Part shown: in pieces, positions 7,924 through 18,484 of the stretch
Position numbering within the stretch: the first letter of the stretch is position 1
Layout of the letters: each line of letters opens with the position of its first letter
Source of the DNA: Dehalococcoidia bacterium
GTDB taxonomy: Bacteria > Chloroflexota > Dehalococcoidia > Lucifugimonadales > VXLM01
NCBI GenBank assembly: GCA_009841605.1
Contig: VXLM01000001.1
Location: forward strand, 1-45,671
DNA: 45,671 nucleotides
Direction: 5' to 3'
The notes under the pieces: model-generated
Seen by the model: only the letters and a program-made list of their open reading frames with translations
Database searches by the model: none
What the model was told of the DNA's origin: nothing
Translations under genes and position numbers: made by a program

Positions 7924-8766
7924 TCAAGTGTCGCCCGACGGGCGTTGGCGTTCGATCTCATAGAGTAGGATGGCGGCGGCGGACGCCACGTTCAGCGAGG
8001 ACACGGAGCCTTGCATGGGGATTCTCACCATGGCGTCGCAGACCTTGGCGTAGTTCATGCTGAGGCCGTGCGTCTCGTTGCCAAGCACGAGGGCGACAGG
8101 GCGCTTGAACTCCTGCTGTCGGATGTCGTGCGAGCCGTGCGCTGAGGTGCCGACCAGCCGGAACGAGGGGTATCGCTGTCGGATGCCGTTCGCCCACTTG
8201 CGAACTTCCCGATGTGACGGAAGACGAACGACCGGTAGGGTGAAGAGTGAGTTCATGCTCGCTCGCACCGTTTGGGGATCGTACAGGTCGACGGCGTGGC
8301 CGGTGATGATGAGTCCGGCCGCGCCGAACGCCTCGCACGTGCGGATGATCGTGCCGAGGTTTCCATGATCCGAAGGACGGTCGAACACCAAGACTACAGA
8401 GTCTTCTTTGACGGGTATCCTTGAAAGGTCCTCCGGTGGCATCTCGATGAGGGCGATGAGCTCGGACGGCTTTTCCTGTTTCCTTGATCGGTGGAGGGAA
8501 TCGAACAGCCGCGTTGGAAGCTCGAAGTGTCGACGAGCCGTCGAGCGGTCCAGCACCTTCCGCGCGAAGCTCGACAGCTCGATGTCGCCTGCGTAGTACA
8601 GGGCGTCGATTTTCCATCCGAGAGCCACCGCCTGCCGGATGGTCGGAACGCCTTCGACGAGGAACTTACGGTGCTCCTGGCGTTTCGCGCGGCTGCGGCC
8701 GAGGGCCTCGGCGTGCTCAAACGCGTTGTTGTTCTGGGAGCGGAGCTTGATGACGTGTGGGGACAT
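7924..8766 (-). CDS. TrmH/SpoU-family RNA 2'-O-ribose methyltransferase
   Basis: A 280-residue protein. An N-terminal substrate-binding domain of about 110 residues precedes the SPOUT catalytic domain. The three family motifs are visible: NLGTIIRTCEAFGA, LVLGNETHGLS and the C-terminal IPMQGSVSSLNVASA, which form the trefoil knot that binds S-adenosylmethionine. The substrate is rRNA or tRNA; which one cannot be told. The ATG at 8766 was chosen because TATACT (a near-perfect -10) ends 15 bases before it, leaving almost no leader. A longer frame to 8823 would overlap the promoter. The stop lies about 6 bp from the end of foldback element copy 2. Confidence 0.85.
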   Translation of the reverse strand: MSPHVIKLRSQNNNAFEHAEALGRSRAKRQEHRKFLVEGVPTIRQAVALGWKIDALYYAGDIELSSFARKVLDRSTARRHFELPTRLFDSLHRSRKQEKPSELIALIEMPPEDLSRIPVKEDSVVLVFDRPSDHGNLGTIIRTCEAFGAAGLIITGHAVDLYDPQTVRASMNSLFTLPVVRLPSHREVRKWANGIRQRYPSFRLVGTSAHGSHDIRQQEFKRPVALVLGNETHGLSMNYAKVCDAMVRIPMQGSVSSLNVASAAAILLYEIERQRPSGDT

Positions 8767-8871
8767 GCCACGTTTAAGTATAGTACCGAGCGTCAAAGGA
8801 GTTGCAGATGGCTGAGCACTCAATCAGCTTGAATAAACCAAACTCGAGAGATGCCGGCTTGTCCCATCGCC

Positions 8872-8970
8872 CGTCGAGGGCTGACAGGGGTAGGTATTTA
8901 GTGTTTCTTACCTGCGAGTCGCAGCCGCGGTCATGTCATTCCGAACGCAGCGAAGCGGAGTGAGGAATCT
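8872..8970. repeat. Half copy of the foldback element
   Basis: CTGACAGGGGTAGGT at 8881-8895 and TGTCATTCCGAACGCAGCG...GAATCT up to 8970 match the left-arm and inner units of the elements at 1465 and 7458. The right half and both termini are missing. This is a truncated or unrelated-end remnant of the same family. Confidence 0.55.
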
Positions 8971-9021
8971 TTCATGAGGGTTGCCACCCTCACCACCTGC
9001 AATGGAAATGTGAGCGGAGCG

Positions 9022-9090
9022 GAGGATGGGCAACCACAAGGGTTGCCCCTACAACGGGTTTGTCGGGGCCTATTTTCGTAGCAGCGACAG
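9022..9090. repeat. Dispersed GGGCAACC-hairpin repeat, third unit
   Basis: This unit matches 4848-4916. It has the same perfect stem (9028-9035 with 9041-9048, loop ACAAG) and a similar downstream segment. From 9091 to the CcdA-like gene at 9308 no gene or convincing promoter was seen. Confidence 0.55.
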
Positions 9091-9307
9091 AATGTCAGCA
9101 CAATCTACATGCTCCCGCGTTGTACTCGGGGCACGGCTTATCTCCCACATACGGGGCACGTGATACCATGAACCCAATGGAGAAAAGGTCGTTACGGTAT
9201 TGTCACATTTTGGTTAGCGTCCGGTAAGAATGGGCCGGTATCGTTAGTAGCAGCTAGGGCAGGCAGCCGAGCCAAAAGAGGCGATTCACAAGGGAGGTCA
9301 GTCACCT

Positions 9308-10210
9308 ATGAGCACCGATGTTTCGACCGAACAGACCAACGTCATGAAAACGTATCTGCTCCCGGCGCTTGCGGTGATAGTGCCGCTCGTCGTCGCGTTT
9401 GGAGGGGCGATCATCACCGGCACGGGCACGACCGCCGTTGTCGACAATGCGCTCAAAGTTTCCGGGGGCGCGAGCCAGCAGCTCGAAGACCTGAGCGGTC
9501 TCCTACCACTTGGGTTCGCGTTCGGCGCGGGACTCGTTGCCAGTGTCAACCCATGCGGCTTCGCCATGCTACCGGCATACCTCGCGCTCTACATGGGTTC
9601 CACTGCCGAGGCCGAGCAGCAGACCAACGTCTTTGCAAGGCTGGGCAAGGCGTTGCTCATAGGCGCTGTCGTGACGCTTGGCTTCATCGTTCTGTTCGGC
9701 ATCGCGGGCCTCATCATCGGAGGCGGCGCACGCCAGGTCATTGACGTGATCCCCTGGATCGGACTGACCATCGGCATCGTCCTCACCTTCGTCGGCGGCT
9801 GGCTGCTCGGTGGCGGCAAGATCTACACCTCGATTGCGCAGCAGGCATCCACCAAGTTCGGCGATCCGAGCAAGGTGGGAGTGAAGGGGTACTTCCTCTT
9901 CGGTCTGAGCTACGGGACGGCATCGCTCAGCTGCACGCTGCCCATTTTCATAGCCGTGCTCGGAATCGGCGTCGCCACGAATACGCTGGTCGACTCGCTC
10001 GTCTCGTTCATCCTGTTCGCGCTGGGCATGGGCACCGTCATTCTCGTGCTGACAATTGCCATGGCGTTGTTCAAGGGCGCACTGGTCGGGGCGCTTCGCA
10101 AGATACTGCCGTACACCCAGCCGGTGAGCGCGGCATTCATGATCCTGGCCGGGGCGTACATCGTCTTCTACTGGCTCACTGAGGGCGAACTGCTCGATAA
10201 GATCATGTAG
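9308..10210 (+). CDS. CcdA/DsbD-like membrane thiol-electron transporter
   Basis: A 300-residue protein with an AAGGGAGG ribosome site about 10 bases before its ATG. It has an N-terminal helix (about 15-38), then six further hydrophobic helices. C83 in NPCGFAMLPAYLALY and C209 in LSCTLP are the paired cysteines that carry electrons across the membrane in CcdA proteins. The usual role is to pass reducing power from cytosolic thioredoxin to extracytoplasmic thiol proteins for cytochrome c maturation or disulfide repair. The extra N-terminal helix plus linker (about 40-65) before the core makes it longer than a minimal CcdA (about 220-240). No cytochrome biogenesis gene is adjacent. Confidence 0.85.
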   Translation: MSTDVSTEQTNVMKTYLLPALAVIVPLVVAFGGAIITGTGTTAVVDNALKVSGGASQQLEDLSGLLPLGFAFGAGLVASVNPCGFAMLPAYLALYMGSTAEAEQQTNVFARLGKALLIGAVVTLGFIVLFGIAGLIIGGGARQVIDVIPWIGLTIGIVLTFVGGWLLGGGKIYTSIAQQASTKFGDPSKVGVKGYFLFGLSYGTASLSCTLPIFIAVLGIGVATNTLVDSLVSFILFALGMGTVILVLTIAMALFKGALVGALRKILPYTQPVSAAFMILAGAYIVFYWLTEGELLDKIM

Positions 10211-10283
10211 CGTCGCCGCTGCATAGCCCAATAGGCAATCGGCTTGTCTTATACTTGGAGGACTTGCAAAGAAAGCCGAGAGG

Positions 10284-10352
10284 GTCGTTCGTGGTGAGCT
10301 TGTCGAACCATGGACGGCCTTTTCACCCTTCGACGGGCTCAGGGTGAACGGG
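10284..10352. repeat. Dispersed inverted repeat of the TTCGTGGTGAGC...TTCGAC type
   Basis: The left half CGTTCGTGGTGAGC (from 10286) and right half GGGCTCAGGGTGAACG are imperfect reverse complements, forming a hairpin. A single half in inverted orientation lies at 15681-15711. It occupies part of the 302-bp gap between the CcdA-like gene and def. The remainder holds the def promoter. Confidence 0.55.
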
Positions 10353-10414
10353 GTGGTTCTCGACTCCTTTGGACTTGAGGCGCGCCTTTAACGCTTCAAC
10401 ACACGTTCGTTTTC

Positions 10415-10444
10415 TTTACACTCCTTCACCGCCGTAGCTATAAT
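10415..10444 (+). promoter_or_regulatory. Promoter of the def-cca-secD-secF operon
   Basis: TTTACA (10415-10420), an 18-base spacer, then a perfect TATAAT (10439-10444). Transcription would start near 10451, about 60 bases before the preferred def start. It is among the closest matches to the sigma70 consensus in the window. Confidence 0.65.
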
Positions 10445-10512
10445 CGTTTGCTGTGCCTTTCGCGCGGTCGTGAAGCCGCCGGATGGCAATGCTCGGATTG
10501 AAGGAACGCATC

Positions 10513-11046
10513 GTGGCGGTCGTCCCGATACTGGAATATCCACACAGCATCCTGCGACAGAGGGCGAAGAGCGTGGCAGCGATCGACAAGACCGTCTTTC
10601 GCCTTGCCGACGACCTCATGGATACCCTCGTCGACTCCGGCGGAGTGGGCCTGGCGGCGAACCAGATCGGCTCGCTGCGGCGGGTCATCGCTCTCAAGAT
10701 GCCGGAGGACGAGGAGCCGAGCGTCTACATCAACCCGCGGATAGTCCACCGGGAGGGTGTGCGCGAGGTCTCTGAGGGGTGCCTGAGCTTCCCTGACCAC
10801 TATGGGATTGTGCAGCGGTCGATGTGGGTCAGGGTCACCGGCCTCGACCGCAAGACGAACGTGTTTCAAATATGCGCCGACGGCCTCCTCGCGCAGGCTT
10901 TCGAGCATGAGACCGATCACTTGAATGGCATTCTGTTCATCGACCACCTCCTGAGCCATCAGCACCTGTTCGAGTACCCTGATGAGGAGGAAGTCGAACC
11001 TGAACACGAGCCCAACGACGAATATTTGGCGGAAGCCGCCCAATGA
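10513..11046 (+). CDS. def: Peptide deformylase
   Basis: A 177-residue enzyme that removes the formyl group from nascent proteins. The three signature motifs are present: G44-VGLAANQ51, E88-GCLS92 with metal-binding C90, and H132-ETD-H136, which supplies the two His ligands and catalytic E133. The GTG at 10513 is preferred over the ATG at 10483 because it begins the typical N-terminus (VAVVPILEYPHSILR) and has AAGGA 7 bases before it. The C-terminus carries an acidic tail (DEEEVEPEHEPNDE) not needed for catalysis. It overlaps cca by 4 bases (ATGA), which suggests translational coupling. Confidence 0.93.
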   Translation: MAVVPILEYPHSILRQRAKSVAAIDKTVFRLADDLMDTLVDSGGVGLAANQIGSLRRVIALKMPEDEEPSVYINPRIVHREGVREVSEGCLSFPDHYGIVQRSMWVRVTGLDRKTNVFQICADGLLAQAFEHETDHLNGILFIDHLLSHQHLFEYPDEEEVEPEHEPNDEYLAEAAQ

Positions 11047-12563
11047 CTGGTTACGCAGTGACTGACATCCCGACGTTCGTGGTCGGCTCCCTCCTTCCGA
11101 CGGTCGTGTTCGACGTGCGGCAGTTTTTCGTGTCACGTGGTCTCCGTGCGTACTTGGTCGGCGGAGCGGTGCGTGACGCCCTGCTGCGGAGGAAGACCGA
11201 TGATCTGGATGTTGCGGTAGAGTCGACCGGTCCCGGCCTTCTGGAACTCGCCCAAAACTTGGCCGATGTCCTTGACGGCAGGTATGTGCTCCTCCATCAC
11301 GAAATGGGGGCGGCCCGAGTCATCCTGCCGAACGGGCCGGTCATCGACCTCATTGCGGCTCCGCACGGGATAGCGCCTGACTTGGGACGGCGGGACTTCA
11401 CCGTCAATGCGATGGCGGTATCGCTGGATGAGATGGTATCCAGTGACATTGGCATAGACGTTATCGACCTCCATGACGGACGCGCCGACCTTGCCGCCGG
11501 AGTGCTGCGAGCCGTGTCGCCGGAGGTGTTTGACGACGACCCCGTCCGGCTGATTCGAGCGCCGCGCTTCGCCGCGCAGCTTCGTCTAACGGTGTCCGAA
11601 GATACACGGAGCGTCATTCGGTCGAAGGCCAAGATGCTGGAGCGATCGTCGCCTGAGCGGGTGCGAGACGAGTTGCTCAAGATATTCGCCGCGCCTGGCG
11701 CGATGGAGTCGATCAGGACGTTGGACGATCTTGGACTGCTTTCGGTGGTGCTTCCCGAACTGGACGCCGCCCGCGACGTATCGCAGCCGAAGGAGCACTA
11801 CTGGGACGTGTTCAACCACTGCGTCGAGACGGTGGGCAAGGTAGAGGCCATTTTGCGCCCTAGCCGTGATGATCAGGACTGGGCGCTAAGCCTCGTTCCC
11901 ACGTTCCCGGACATGGACTCGTACTTCGAAGAGCGTATAAGTGACGGACATAGCCGTTCGACTCTGGTAAGATTGAGTGGGCTGGTTCACGATATCGCGA
12001 AGCCGGCAACGAAAACCAGAGAAGAAAACGGGAGGATTCGGTTCTTAGGTCACCACAAGGTGGGCGCGGAGGTTGTCGACGAAATACTCGAGAGGCTGCG
12101 CTTCGGAACGCGAGGCAGACAGTTTGTTTCAGGTCTCGTACGTCACCACCTTCGGCCCAAGCAGATGGCGGAACCGGGGGCGATGCCCTCGCGGCGAGCG
12201 CTCTTCCGGTACTACAGAGAAGTTGGAGACGCCGCCATCGCGACGCTCTATCTCAACATGGCCGACTACCTCGCCGCGCGCGGCCCGCTCCTAGAGCGTG
12301 ACGAGTGGCGAGAGCACTGTGATCTGATGGCGTACATCTTGAACGCCACCTTTGAGACGCCCGCGGCTCCCAGGCTGATTAACGGCTCCGATGTCATGGA
12401 TGAATTCGGCATCGGACCCGGGCCGCTCGTTGGGAAACTTCTCAATGCGGTGGCGGAAGCCCAGGCTGCGGATGAGGTGGAGACCAGAGACGATGCGATG
12501 CGGCTCGTGGGCCGAATGTTGGAAACTGAAACGGTAAATGCAAACGGCAAGCTTGGTGAATAA
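11043..12563 (+). CDS. cca: CCA-adding enzyme / poly(A) polymerase family tRNA nucleotidyltransferase with HD domain
   Basis: A 506-residue class II nucleotidyltransferase. YLVGGAVRD (38-45) and D54-L-D56 form the metal and nucleotide site, and RRDFTVNAMA (115-124) is the second signature. A neck and helical domain follows. At about 310-320 an HD phosphohydrolase motif appears (LVHDIAKP, H314-D315), followed by FLGHHKVGA. The family adds or repairs the CCA end of tRNA, or adds A tails. HD-containing members may also have 2',3'-cyclic phosphodiesterase or phosphatase activity. A CCA-only or A-only split cannot be decided here. It starts within def and lies 24 bp before secD. Confidence 0.88.
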   Translation: MTGYAVTDIPTFVVGSLLPTVVFDVRQFFVSRGLRAYLVGGAVRDALLRRKTDDLDVAVESTGPGLLELAQNLADVLDGRYVLLHHEMGAARVILPNGPVIDLIAAPHGIAPDLGRRDFTVNAMAVSLDEMVSSDIGIDVIDLHDGRADLAAGVLRAVSPEVFDDDPVRLIRAPRFAAQLRLTVSEDTRSVIRSKAKMLERSSPERVRDELLKIFAAPGAMESIRTLDDLGLLSVVLPELDAARDVSQPKEHYWDVFNHCVETVGKVEAILRPSRDDQDWALSLVPTFPDMDSYFEERISDGHSRSTLVRLSGLVHDIAKPATKTREENGRIRFLGHHKVGAEVVDEILERLRFGTRGRQFVSGLVRHHLRPKQMAEPGAMPSRRALFRYYREVGDAAIATLYLNMADYLAARGPLLERDEWREHCDLMAYILNATFETPAAPRLINGSDVMDEFGIGPGPLVGKLLNAVAEAQAADEVETRDDAMRLVGRMLETETVNANGKLGE

Positions 12564-12587
12564 CAGAATCGTCGGACGGAGAGAACG

Positions 12588-14561
<1,974 letters not shown>

Positions 14562-14612
14562 GAGCCGGGGCGTGAGGCATTTTCTCATTCAGCATTATCC
14601 GGGAGTGAATAC

Positions 14613-15557
14613 GTGGACTTCGTAGGAAAGCGCATCTGGTTCTTTGTGTTGTCGACCATCATCCTTTTGCCGGGCGTGGTGTTCCTTATCATTGCGCCGG
14701 GGCTGAAGCCAGGCATCGACTTCACCGGCGGATCGACCGTCATGTTCGAGGTGACCGACTCGGTGTCACAGGACGAGCTTCGTGGCGTGATAACCGACAT
14801 CGGGCATCCCGACGCCATAATCCAGCAGATGGACGACAAGACCTTCTTCATCCGCACGAAGGAACTGAGGGACGAGGAGAAAGACAACGTCATCGAGGAG
14901 ATCCAGCGACGGGCCTCACCCGACGGCGTAAATCTCCTGGCATTCGATCTCGTTTCGCCGGTCGTCGCGGCGGAGACGGTGCTGAACGCCTTCTATGCCG
15001 TGGTCGCGGCCGCCGTCGGCATCTTCCTGTACCTGTGGTGGGCGTTCCGAAACGTTCCCAGCCCGTTTCGCTACGGCCTCGCGGCCATCGTGGCCCTCGT
15101 CCACGACTCGATGATCGTCATTGGCATCTTCGCCATCCTGGGAGAGTTGGCCGACATCGAGGTCAACACGATGTTCCTCGTGGCGATCCTGACCGTCATC
15201 GGCTACAGCGTGAACGACACCATCGTGGTGTTCGACAGGCTGCGGGAGAACATCATCCTGAATCCCAACCGCACGCTCACGCAGAACGCCAACATCAGCA
15301 TCATGGAGAGCATGGGCAGATCGCTCAACACGAGCCTGACGCTCCTGTTCACCCTGCTGGCGCTCCTGCTGGTGGGCGGAGAGACGATACGCATATTCCT
15401 GTGGGTGCTCATCATCGGCGTGATCGCCGGGACATACAGCAGCATAGGCATAGCGACGCCGCTGCTGGTAGTGTGGGAGTCCGGCGCGGTCGGACGGTTC
15501 TTCCTACGGCTGTTGGGGAGAACCCCGTCGGCGCAAACGGCATCCGAGACGGCGTAA
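14613..15557 (+). CDS. secF: Protein translocase subunit SecF
   Basis: A 314-residue partner of SecD. The GTG start at 14613 has GGGAG 8 bases upstream. Helix 1 (about 9-28) is followed by the GIDFTGGS motif (34-41), a small extracytoplasmic domain, and five C-terminal helices with GYSVNDTIVVFDRLREN, characteristic of SecF. It lies 51 bp after secD and ends the def-cca-secD-secF operon. An intrinsic terminator follows directly. Confidence 0.94.
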   Translation: MDFVGKRIWFFVLSTIILLPGVVFLIIAPGLKPGIDFTGGSTVMFEVTDSVSQDELRGVITDIGHPDAIIQQMDDKTFFIRTKELRDEEKDNVIEEIQRRASPDGVNLLAFDLVSPVVAAETVLNAFYAVVAAAVGIFLYLWWAFRNVPSPFRYGLAAIVALVHDSMIVIGIFAILGELADIEVNTMFLVAILTVIGYSVNDTIVVFDRLRENIILNPNRTLTQNANISIMESMGRSLNTSLTLLFTLLALLLVGGETIRIFLWVLIIGVIAGTYSSIGIATPLLVVWESGAVGRFFLRLLGRTPSAQTASETA

Positions 15558-15568
15558 AGAAAACAAGA

Positions 15569-15600
15569 CCGCCCGGCATTTCGCCGGGCGGCGTCATTTT
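15569..15600 (+). terminator. Intrinsic terminator after secF
   Basis: A perfect 9-bp GC stem CCGCCCGGC / GCCGGGCGG (15569-15577 and 15583-15591) with a 5-base loop, followed by CGTCATTTT. The short T-run is offset by a few bases. It lies 12 bp after the secF stop. Confidence 0.7.
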
Positions 15601-15680
15601 CGAGCGTTATCGAGAACAACCAAAGGGGCCGTTCACCCCCGTATCAAGTACGGGGCAAGATCTGAAGCCCGTCGAGGGTC

Positions 15681-15711
15681 GTTCATGGTTCGACAGGCTC
15701 ACCACGAACGG
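15681..15711. repeat. Dispersed TTCGACAGGCTCACCACGAACG repeat, single half
   Basis: GTTCATGGTTCGACAGGCTC and the following ACCACGAACG are the reverse complement, with two differences, of the left half of the repeat at 10284-10352. It lies in the gap between secF and the convergent aldolase gene. Confidence 0.5.
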
Positions 15712-15771
15712 TTTGGATGGGTTTCAAAGTTCACCACCAGGGGTTTGGGTTGGCTTGTTTGGGACACCCCT

Positions 15772-16542
15772 TTACGAATTAACCCGGTCCCGCAACTCGT
15801 TGACCAGCCGCTCGGTGGCCGCCATTCCGTCCCCCATGAATCCCGCGTCTGACCCAACGGTCGCGATCTTGCCGCCGCGTGTGAGCCACTTCTCGGCGCG
15901 CTCGTAGGTGGACGTGAACATTCCCCATGGAACGTTGTGTTCGATGCACTTGTCGAGGACGTGCTGGAACATCTTGCCGACCTCTTCCTCTCCCTCGTGC
16001 GGCATGTAGCCCATCGACCAGCCGAGGTCTGCGGGACCGATCATGATGCCGTCCACGCCGTCGATGGTGAGGATGTCGTCGAGGTGCTCGACCGCCTCGA
16101 GCGTCTCGATCTGCGGCCAGACGATCACCTCGTCGTTGGCGACGGCGGCGTAGTTCTCAAACCCGCCGTAGTTGACCGCACCCTTCGGCCCCCAGCTTCG
16201 GACGCCCCTCGGCGGGAACTTGGCGGCTTGAATGGCCTTCTCCACGGCCTCCGGCGTGTTCGTCAGGGGCACGATGACGCCGTCCGCCCCGGCGTCGAGG
16301 GCGGCATTGACGAGATACGTTTCGTTGAACGGCACGCGGACGATGACCTCCTTCGACCTGCCGACGTCGGTGAGCATCCTGTACAGCGTGGTAATGTCGA
16401 TCTGGCTGTGCTGGGTGTCGATGAGGAAGAAATCGAAGTCCGACGCCGCCAACGCCCTGAGCGTCGTGCGATGGTCGATGGTCGGGATCGTCCCGATGAT
16501 TGCCTTGCCGTCCTGAAGCTTCTTCTTGATGCGGTTCTGCAC
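15772..16542 (-). CDS. HpcH/HpaI-family class II aldolase
   Basis: A 256-residue cytosolic TIM-barrel enzyme that makes or cleaves C-C bonds between pyruvate-like donors and aldehydes using a divalent metal. Family signatures are visible: FFLIDTQHSQ (39-47; the catalytic His in a D-x-x-H context), VRVP, GADGVIVPL, PPRGVRSWGP, PQIETLEAVEHL (metal-binding Glu) and IGPADLGWSMG (metal-binding Asp). The start is GTG with AAGGAG about 8 bases before. It is divergent from the DUF1501 cluster, with about 230 bp between. The true substrate could be a 4-hydroxy-2-oxo acid or a sugar-derived 2-keto-3-deoxy acid. Confidence 0.88.
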   Translation of the reverse strand: MQNRIKKKLQDGKAIIGTIPTIDHRTTLRALAASDFDFFLIDTQHSQIDITTLYRMLTDVGRSKEVIVRVPFNETYLVNAALDAGADGVIVPLTNTPEAVEKAIQAAKFPPRGVRSWGPKGAVNYGGFENYAAVANDEVIVWPQIETLEAVEHLDDILTIDGVDGIMIGPADLGWSMGYMPHEGEEEVGKMFQHVLDKCIEHNVPWGMFTSTYERAEKWLTRGGKIATVGSDAGFMGDGMAATERLVNELRDRVNS

Positions 16543-16673
16543 TCGTCTTCTCCTTGGAGGTGTCCAACTGTTCGCAAGAGGCTAAACCAGCACGCCGGCA
16601 AAGTAAAGCGGGACTTGCTTTCCCTGCTTCAAGTTTTCCTTGTCGAAGCCTGTTCAAATTCCCCATTAAGACC

Positions 16674-16702
16674 TTGATAGAAAAGCACGATTGTTGTAGA
16701 TT
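16674..16702 (+). promoter_or_regulatory. Candidate promoter of the DUF1501-DUF1800-NHL cluster
   Basis: TTGATA (16674-16679), a 17-base spacer, then TAGATT (16697-16702), giving a leader of about 60 bases before the ATG at 16770. The same TAGATT -10 with a 17-base spacer occurs before the rtcB leader RNA. Confidence 0.5.
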
Positions 16703-16769
16703 TAGCGCAAACGTCATACAAGCTGTGACGGCGGGCGATAACGCCTATGAGCCGGAAGGGAGATTTGAC

Positions 16770-17933
16770 ATGACAACGGCAACCGACAACAACAAGCTGG
16801 TGGTCGTCCAGTTGAGCGGCGGAAACGACTATCTGAACACCATCGTGCCTTACGGTGATGGGCTTTATTACGACTTTCGCGGGGCGATCCACATCAAGCC
16901 CGAGGACGTCCTGCCCATCGACGACCGGACCGGATTCCGTCCGGGGATGGAGGCGATCAAGCGGCTGTGGGACGAGGGCAAGGTGGCCATCATCCACGGC
17001 ATCGGGTATCCGAACCCGAACCGCTCGCACTTCCGCTCGATGGACATCTGGCACACGGCATTGCCGGAGGACATCGGCAACGAGGGCTGGCTCGGTCGGA
17101 CAACGCAGGAGCTCGACCCGGACGGCGAGAACGTCCTGACCGCGGTCAACTTCGGGCGCGGCCTTCCGAGGGCGCTCGGCAAGCGCGGCGTCCCCGTGGC
17201 ATCGGTCGGCAACCTCGAGACCTACGGCCTCTTCACGGACGTGGGCGACGAGGGCCGTCGCAAGACCGTCCTCGACACCTTCGCCAAGATGTACGGCTCC
17301 GCGAACGGCGGCGACGCGGTCATGGAGTTCCTCGGCCAGACCGGCACGGACGCGCTGAAGGGCGCGGACATCCTCCGCACCGCCGTGGACAAGTACCAGT
17401 CCAACGTCGAGTACGCGTCGTCGTCGATAGGGCAGAACATGAGGGACGCGGCGCAGGTGATGTTCGCCGATCTCGGCACTCGCATCTACTACACCCAGCA
17501 GGGCAGCTACGATACCCACGCGGGCGAGCTCGCCACGCACTACCAGCTCTGGTCGGAGCTTTCGGCGGCCGTCGGCGACTTCATGGACGACATGGACGAG
17601 CACAACGCCGGGGACGATACGACGCTCCTCCTCTTCTCGGAGTTCGGCAGGCGCATCAAGGACAACGGCTCCGGCACCGATCACGGCTCCGGCGGCGTGG
17701 CCTTTCTCATTGGCAACAACGTCAAGGGTGGCATCTACAGTTCGTACCCGTCCCTGAAGGAGCGGGACCACCTCGAGGGCGACCTGCATTTCAACAACGA
17801 CTTCCGCATTACCTACACGTCGATACTGGAGGACTGGTTCGGACTCGACGCGGTGCCGATCGTGAACGGCACGTTCGAGAAGTTCGACTTCTTCCGAAAC
17901 GGCAACGGTACGAACGGGAACGGCGCGCACTAG
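16770..17933 (+). CDS. DUF1501-family protein (alkaline-phosphatase-like fold)
   Basis: A 387-residue protein starting at the ATG at 16770, with GGGAG 8 bases upstream. Typical DUF1501 motifs are present: LSGGNDYLNTIVP (15-27), HGIGYPNPNRSHFRSMDIWH (76-95), YDTHAGE (247-253), FSEFGRR (289-295) and TDHGSGG (303-309). The His/Asp residues resemble the metal site of sulfatase/phosphatase-fold proteins. DUF1501 proteins in Planctomycetes and others usually carry a Tat signal and sit beside DUF1800 genes. This one has no signal peptide and starts with MTTATDNN. It heads a seven-gene plus-strand cluster. Its biochemical role is unknown. Confidence 0.88.
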   Translation: MTTATDNNKLVVVQLSGGNDYLNTIVPYGDGLYYDFRGAIHIKPEDVLPIDDRTGFRPGMEAIKRLWDEGKVAIIHGIGYPNPNRSHFRSMDIWHTALPEDIGNEGWLGRTTQELDPDGENVLTAVNFGRGLPRALGKRGVPVASVGNLETYGLFTDVGDEGRRKTVLDTFAKMYGSANGGDAVMEFLGQTGTDALKGADILRTAVDKYQSNVEYASSSIGQNMRDAAQVMFADLGTRIYYTQQGSYDTHAGELATHYQLWSELSAAVGDFMDDMDEHNAGDDTTLLLFSEFGRRIKDNGSGTDHGSGGVAFLIGNNVKGGIYSSYPSLKERDHLEGDLHFNNDFRITYTSILEDWFGLDAVPIVNGTFEKFDFFRNGNGTNGNGAH

Positions 17934-17961
17934 GTCACGCCGTACGACAAGGTGAACGGAG

Positions 17962-18462
17962 GTGCCGGAAGGGTCGAACGACAGGGTCTGGGAGTTCGAA
18001 GGCCGACGCAGTGGTGAGCTATGGAAGACCGATCTGCGGGCCAACTGGGAACTCGTCCTCGACCCCATAAGTGAAGACTTCAGCGCGGAAACGATGAGCG
18101 CGTCCGATCTCATGAGACTTTGGGTCGGGCGTATCCGTTCAAGGAGGTATGAAGGGGGACTCGTTCCAATCTACTGGTACGTAGAGAGCGAAGATTCGAG
18201 AGTGTTCGAGTCGATGCCGTTCCAGTATGAGCACTACACCGGCCATGCACGAGAGGACTTCCTGACCTTCTTCACTTGGCCTGTCGATACGGAGACGAGG
18301 AAAAAACTCAACTGGCTGAAACTGCCGGTGTTGGACAAGGAGTGGAACGAGCGAAAGAGTGACAAGGGAGGCTTCATCCAGGAGGCAACCGGATGGAAAC
18401 CGGCGATTCTCCAGCCGTTCGTCTTTCTCGATTCACTGACCGAGGCAATGGATTCAGAGTAA
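17962..18462 (+). CDS. Hypothetical protein within the DUF1501-DUF1800 cluster
   Basis: A 166-residue protein that I do not recognise. It starts with GTG at 17962, just after GGAG and with AAGGTGA a few bases further upstream. The sequence is soluble, charged and rich in Trp, Glu and Asp (VWEFEGRRSGELWKTDLRA, LVPIYWYVESED, FFTWPVDTETRKKLNW), without signal peptide or membrane helix. It begins 28 bp after DUF1501 and ends 22 bp before the first DUF1800 gene, so it is probably co-translated with them. Position suggests a partner or accessory of that system. No function is proposed. Confidence 0.65.
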   Translation: MPEGSNDRVWEFEGRRSGELWKTDLRANWELVLDPISEDFSAETMSASDLMRLWVGRIRSRRYEGGLVPIYWYVESEDSRVFESMPFQYEHYTGHAREDFLTFFTWPVDTETRKKLNWLKLPVLDKEWNERKSDKGGFIQEATGWKPAILQPFVFLDSLTEAMDSE

Positions 18463-18484
18463 TCAGCTACACATGGGGACAGCG

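Noticed and set aside
9190-9230. A promoter of the CcdA-like gene (TTGTCA ... TAAGAA)
   Set aside because: The spacer is 19 bases and the -10 is poor; too weak to list.
16629-18113. A 494-codon open frame on the minus strand opposite DUF1501
   Set aside because: It is Val/Arg/Leu-rich, has no recognisable motif and lies opposite a clear DUF1501 gene. High-GC coding sequence commonly leaves long open antisense frames.
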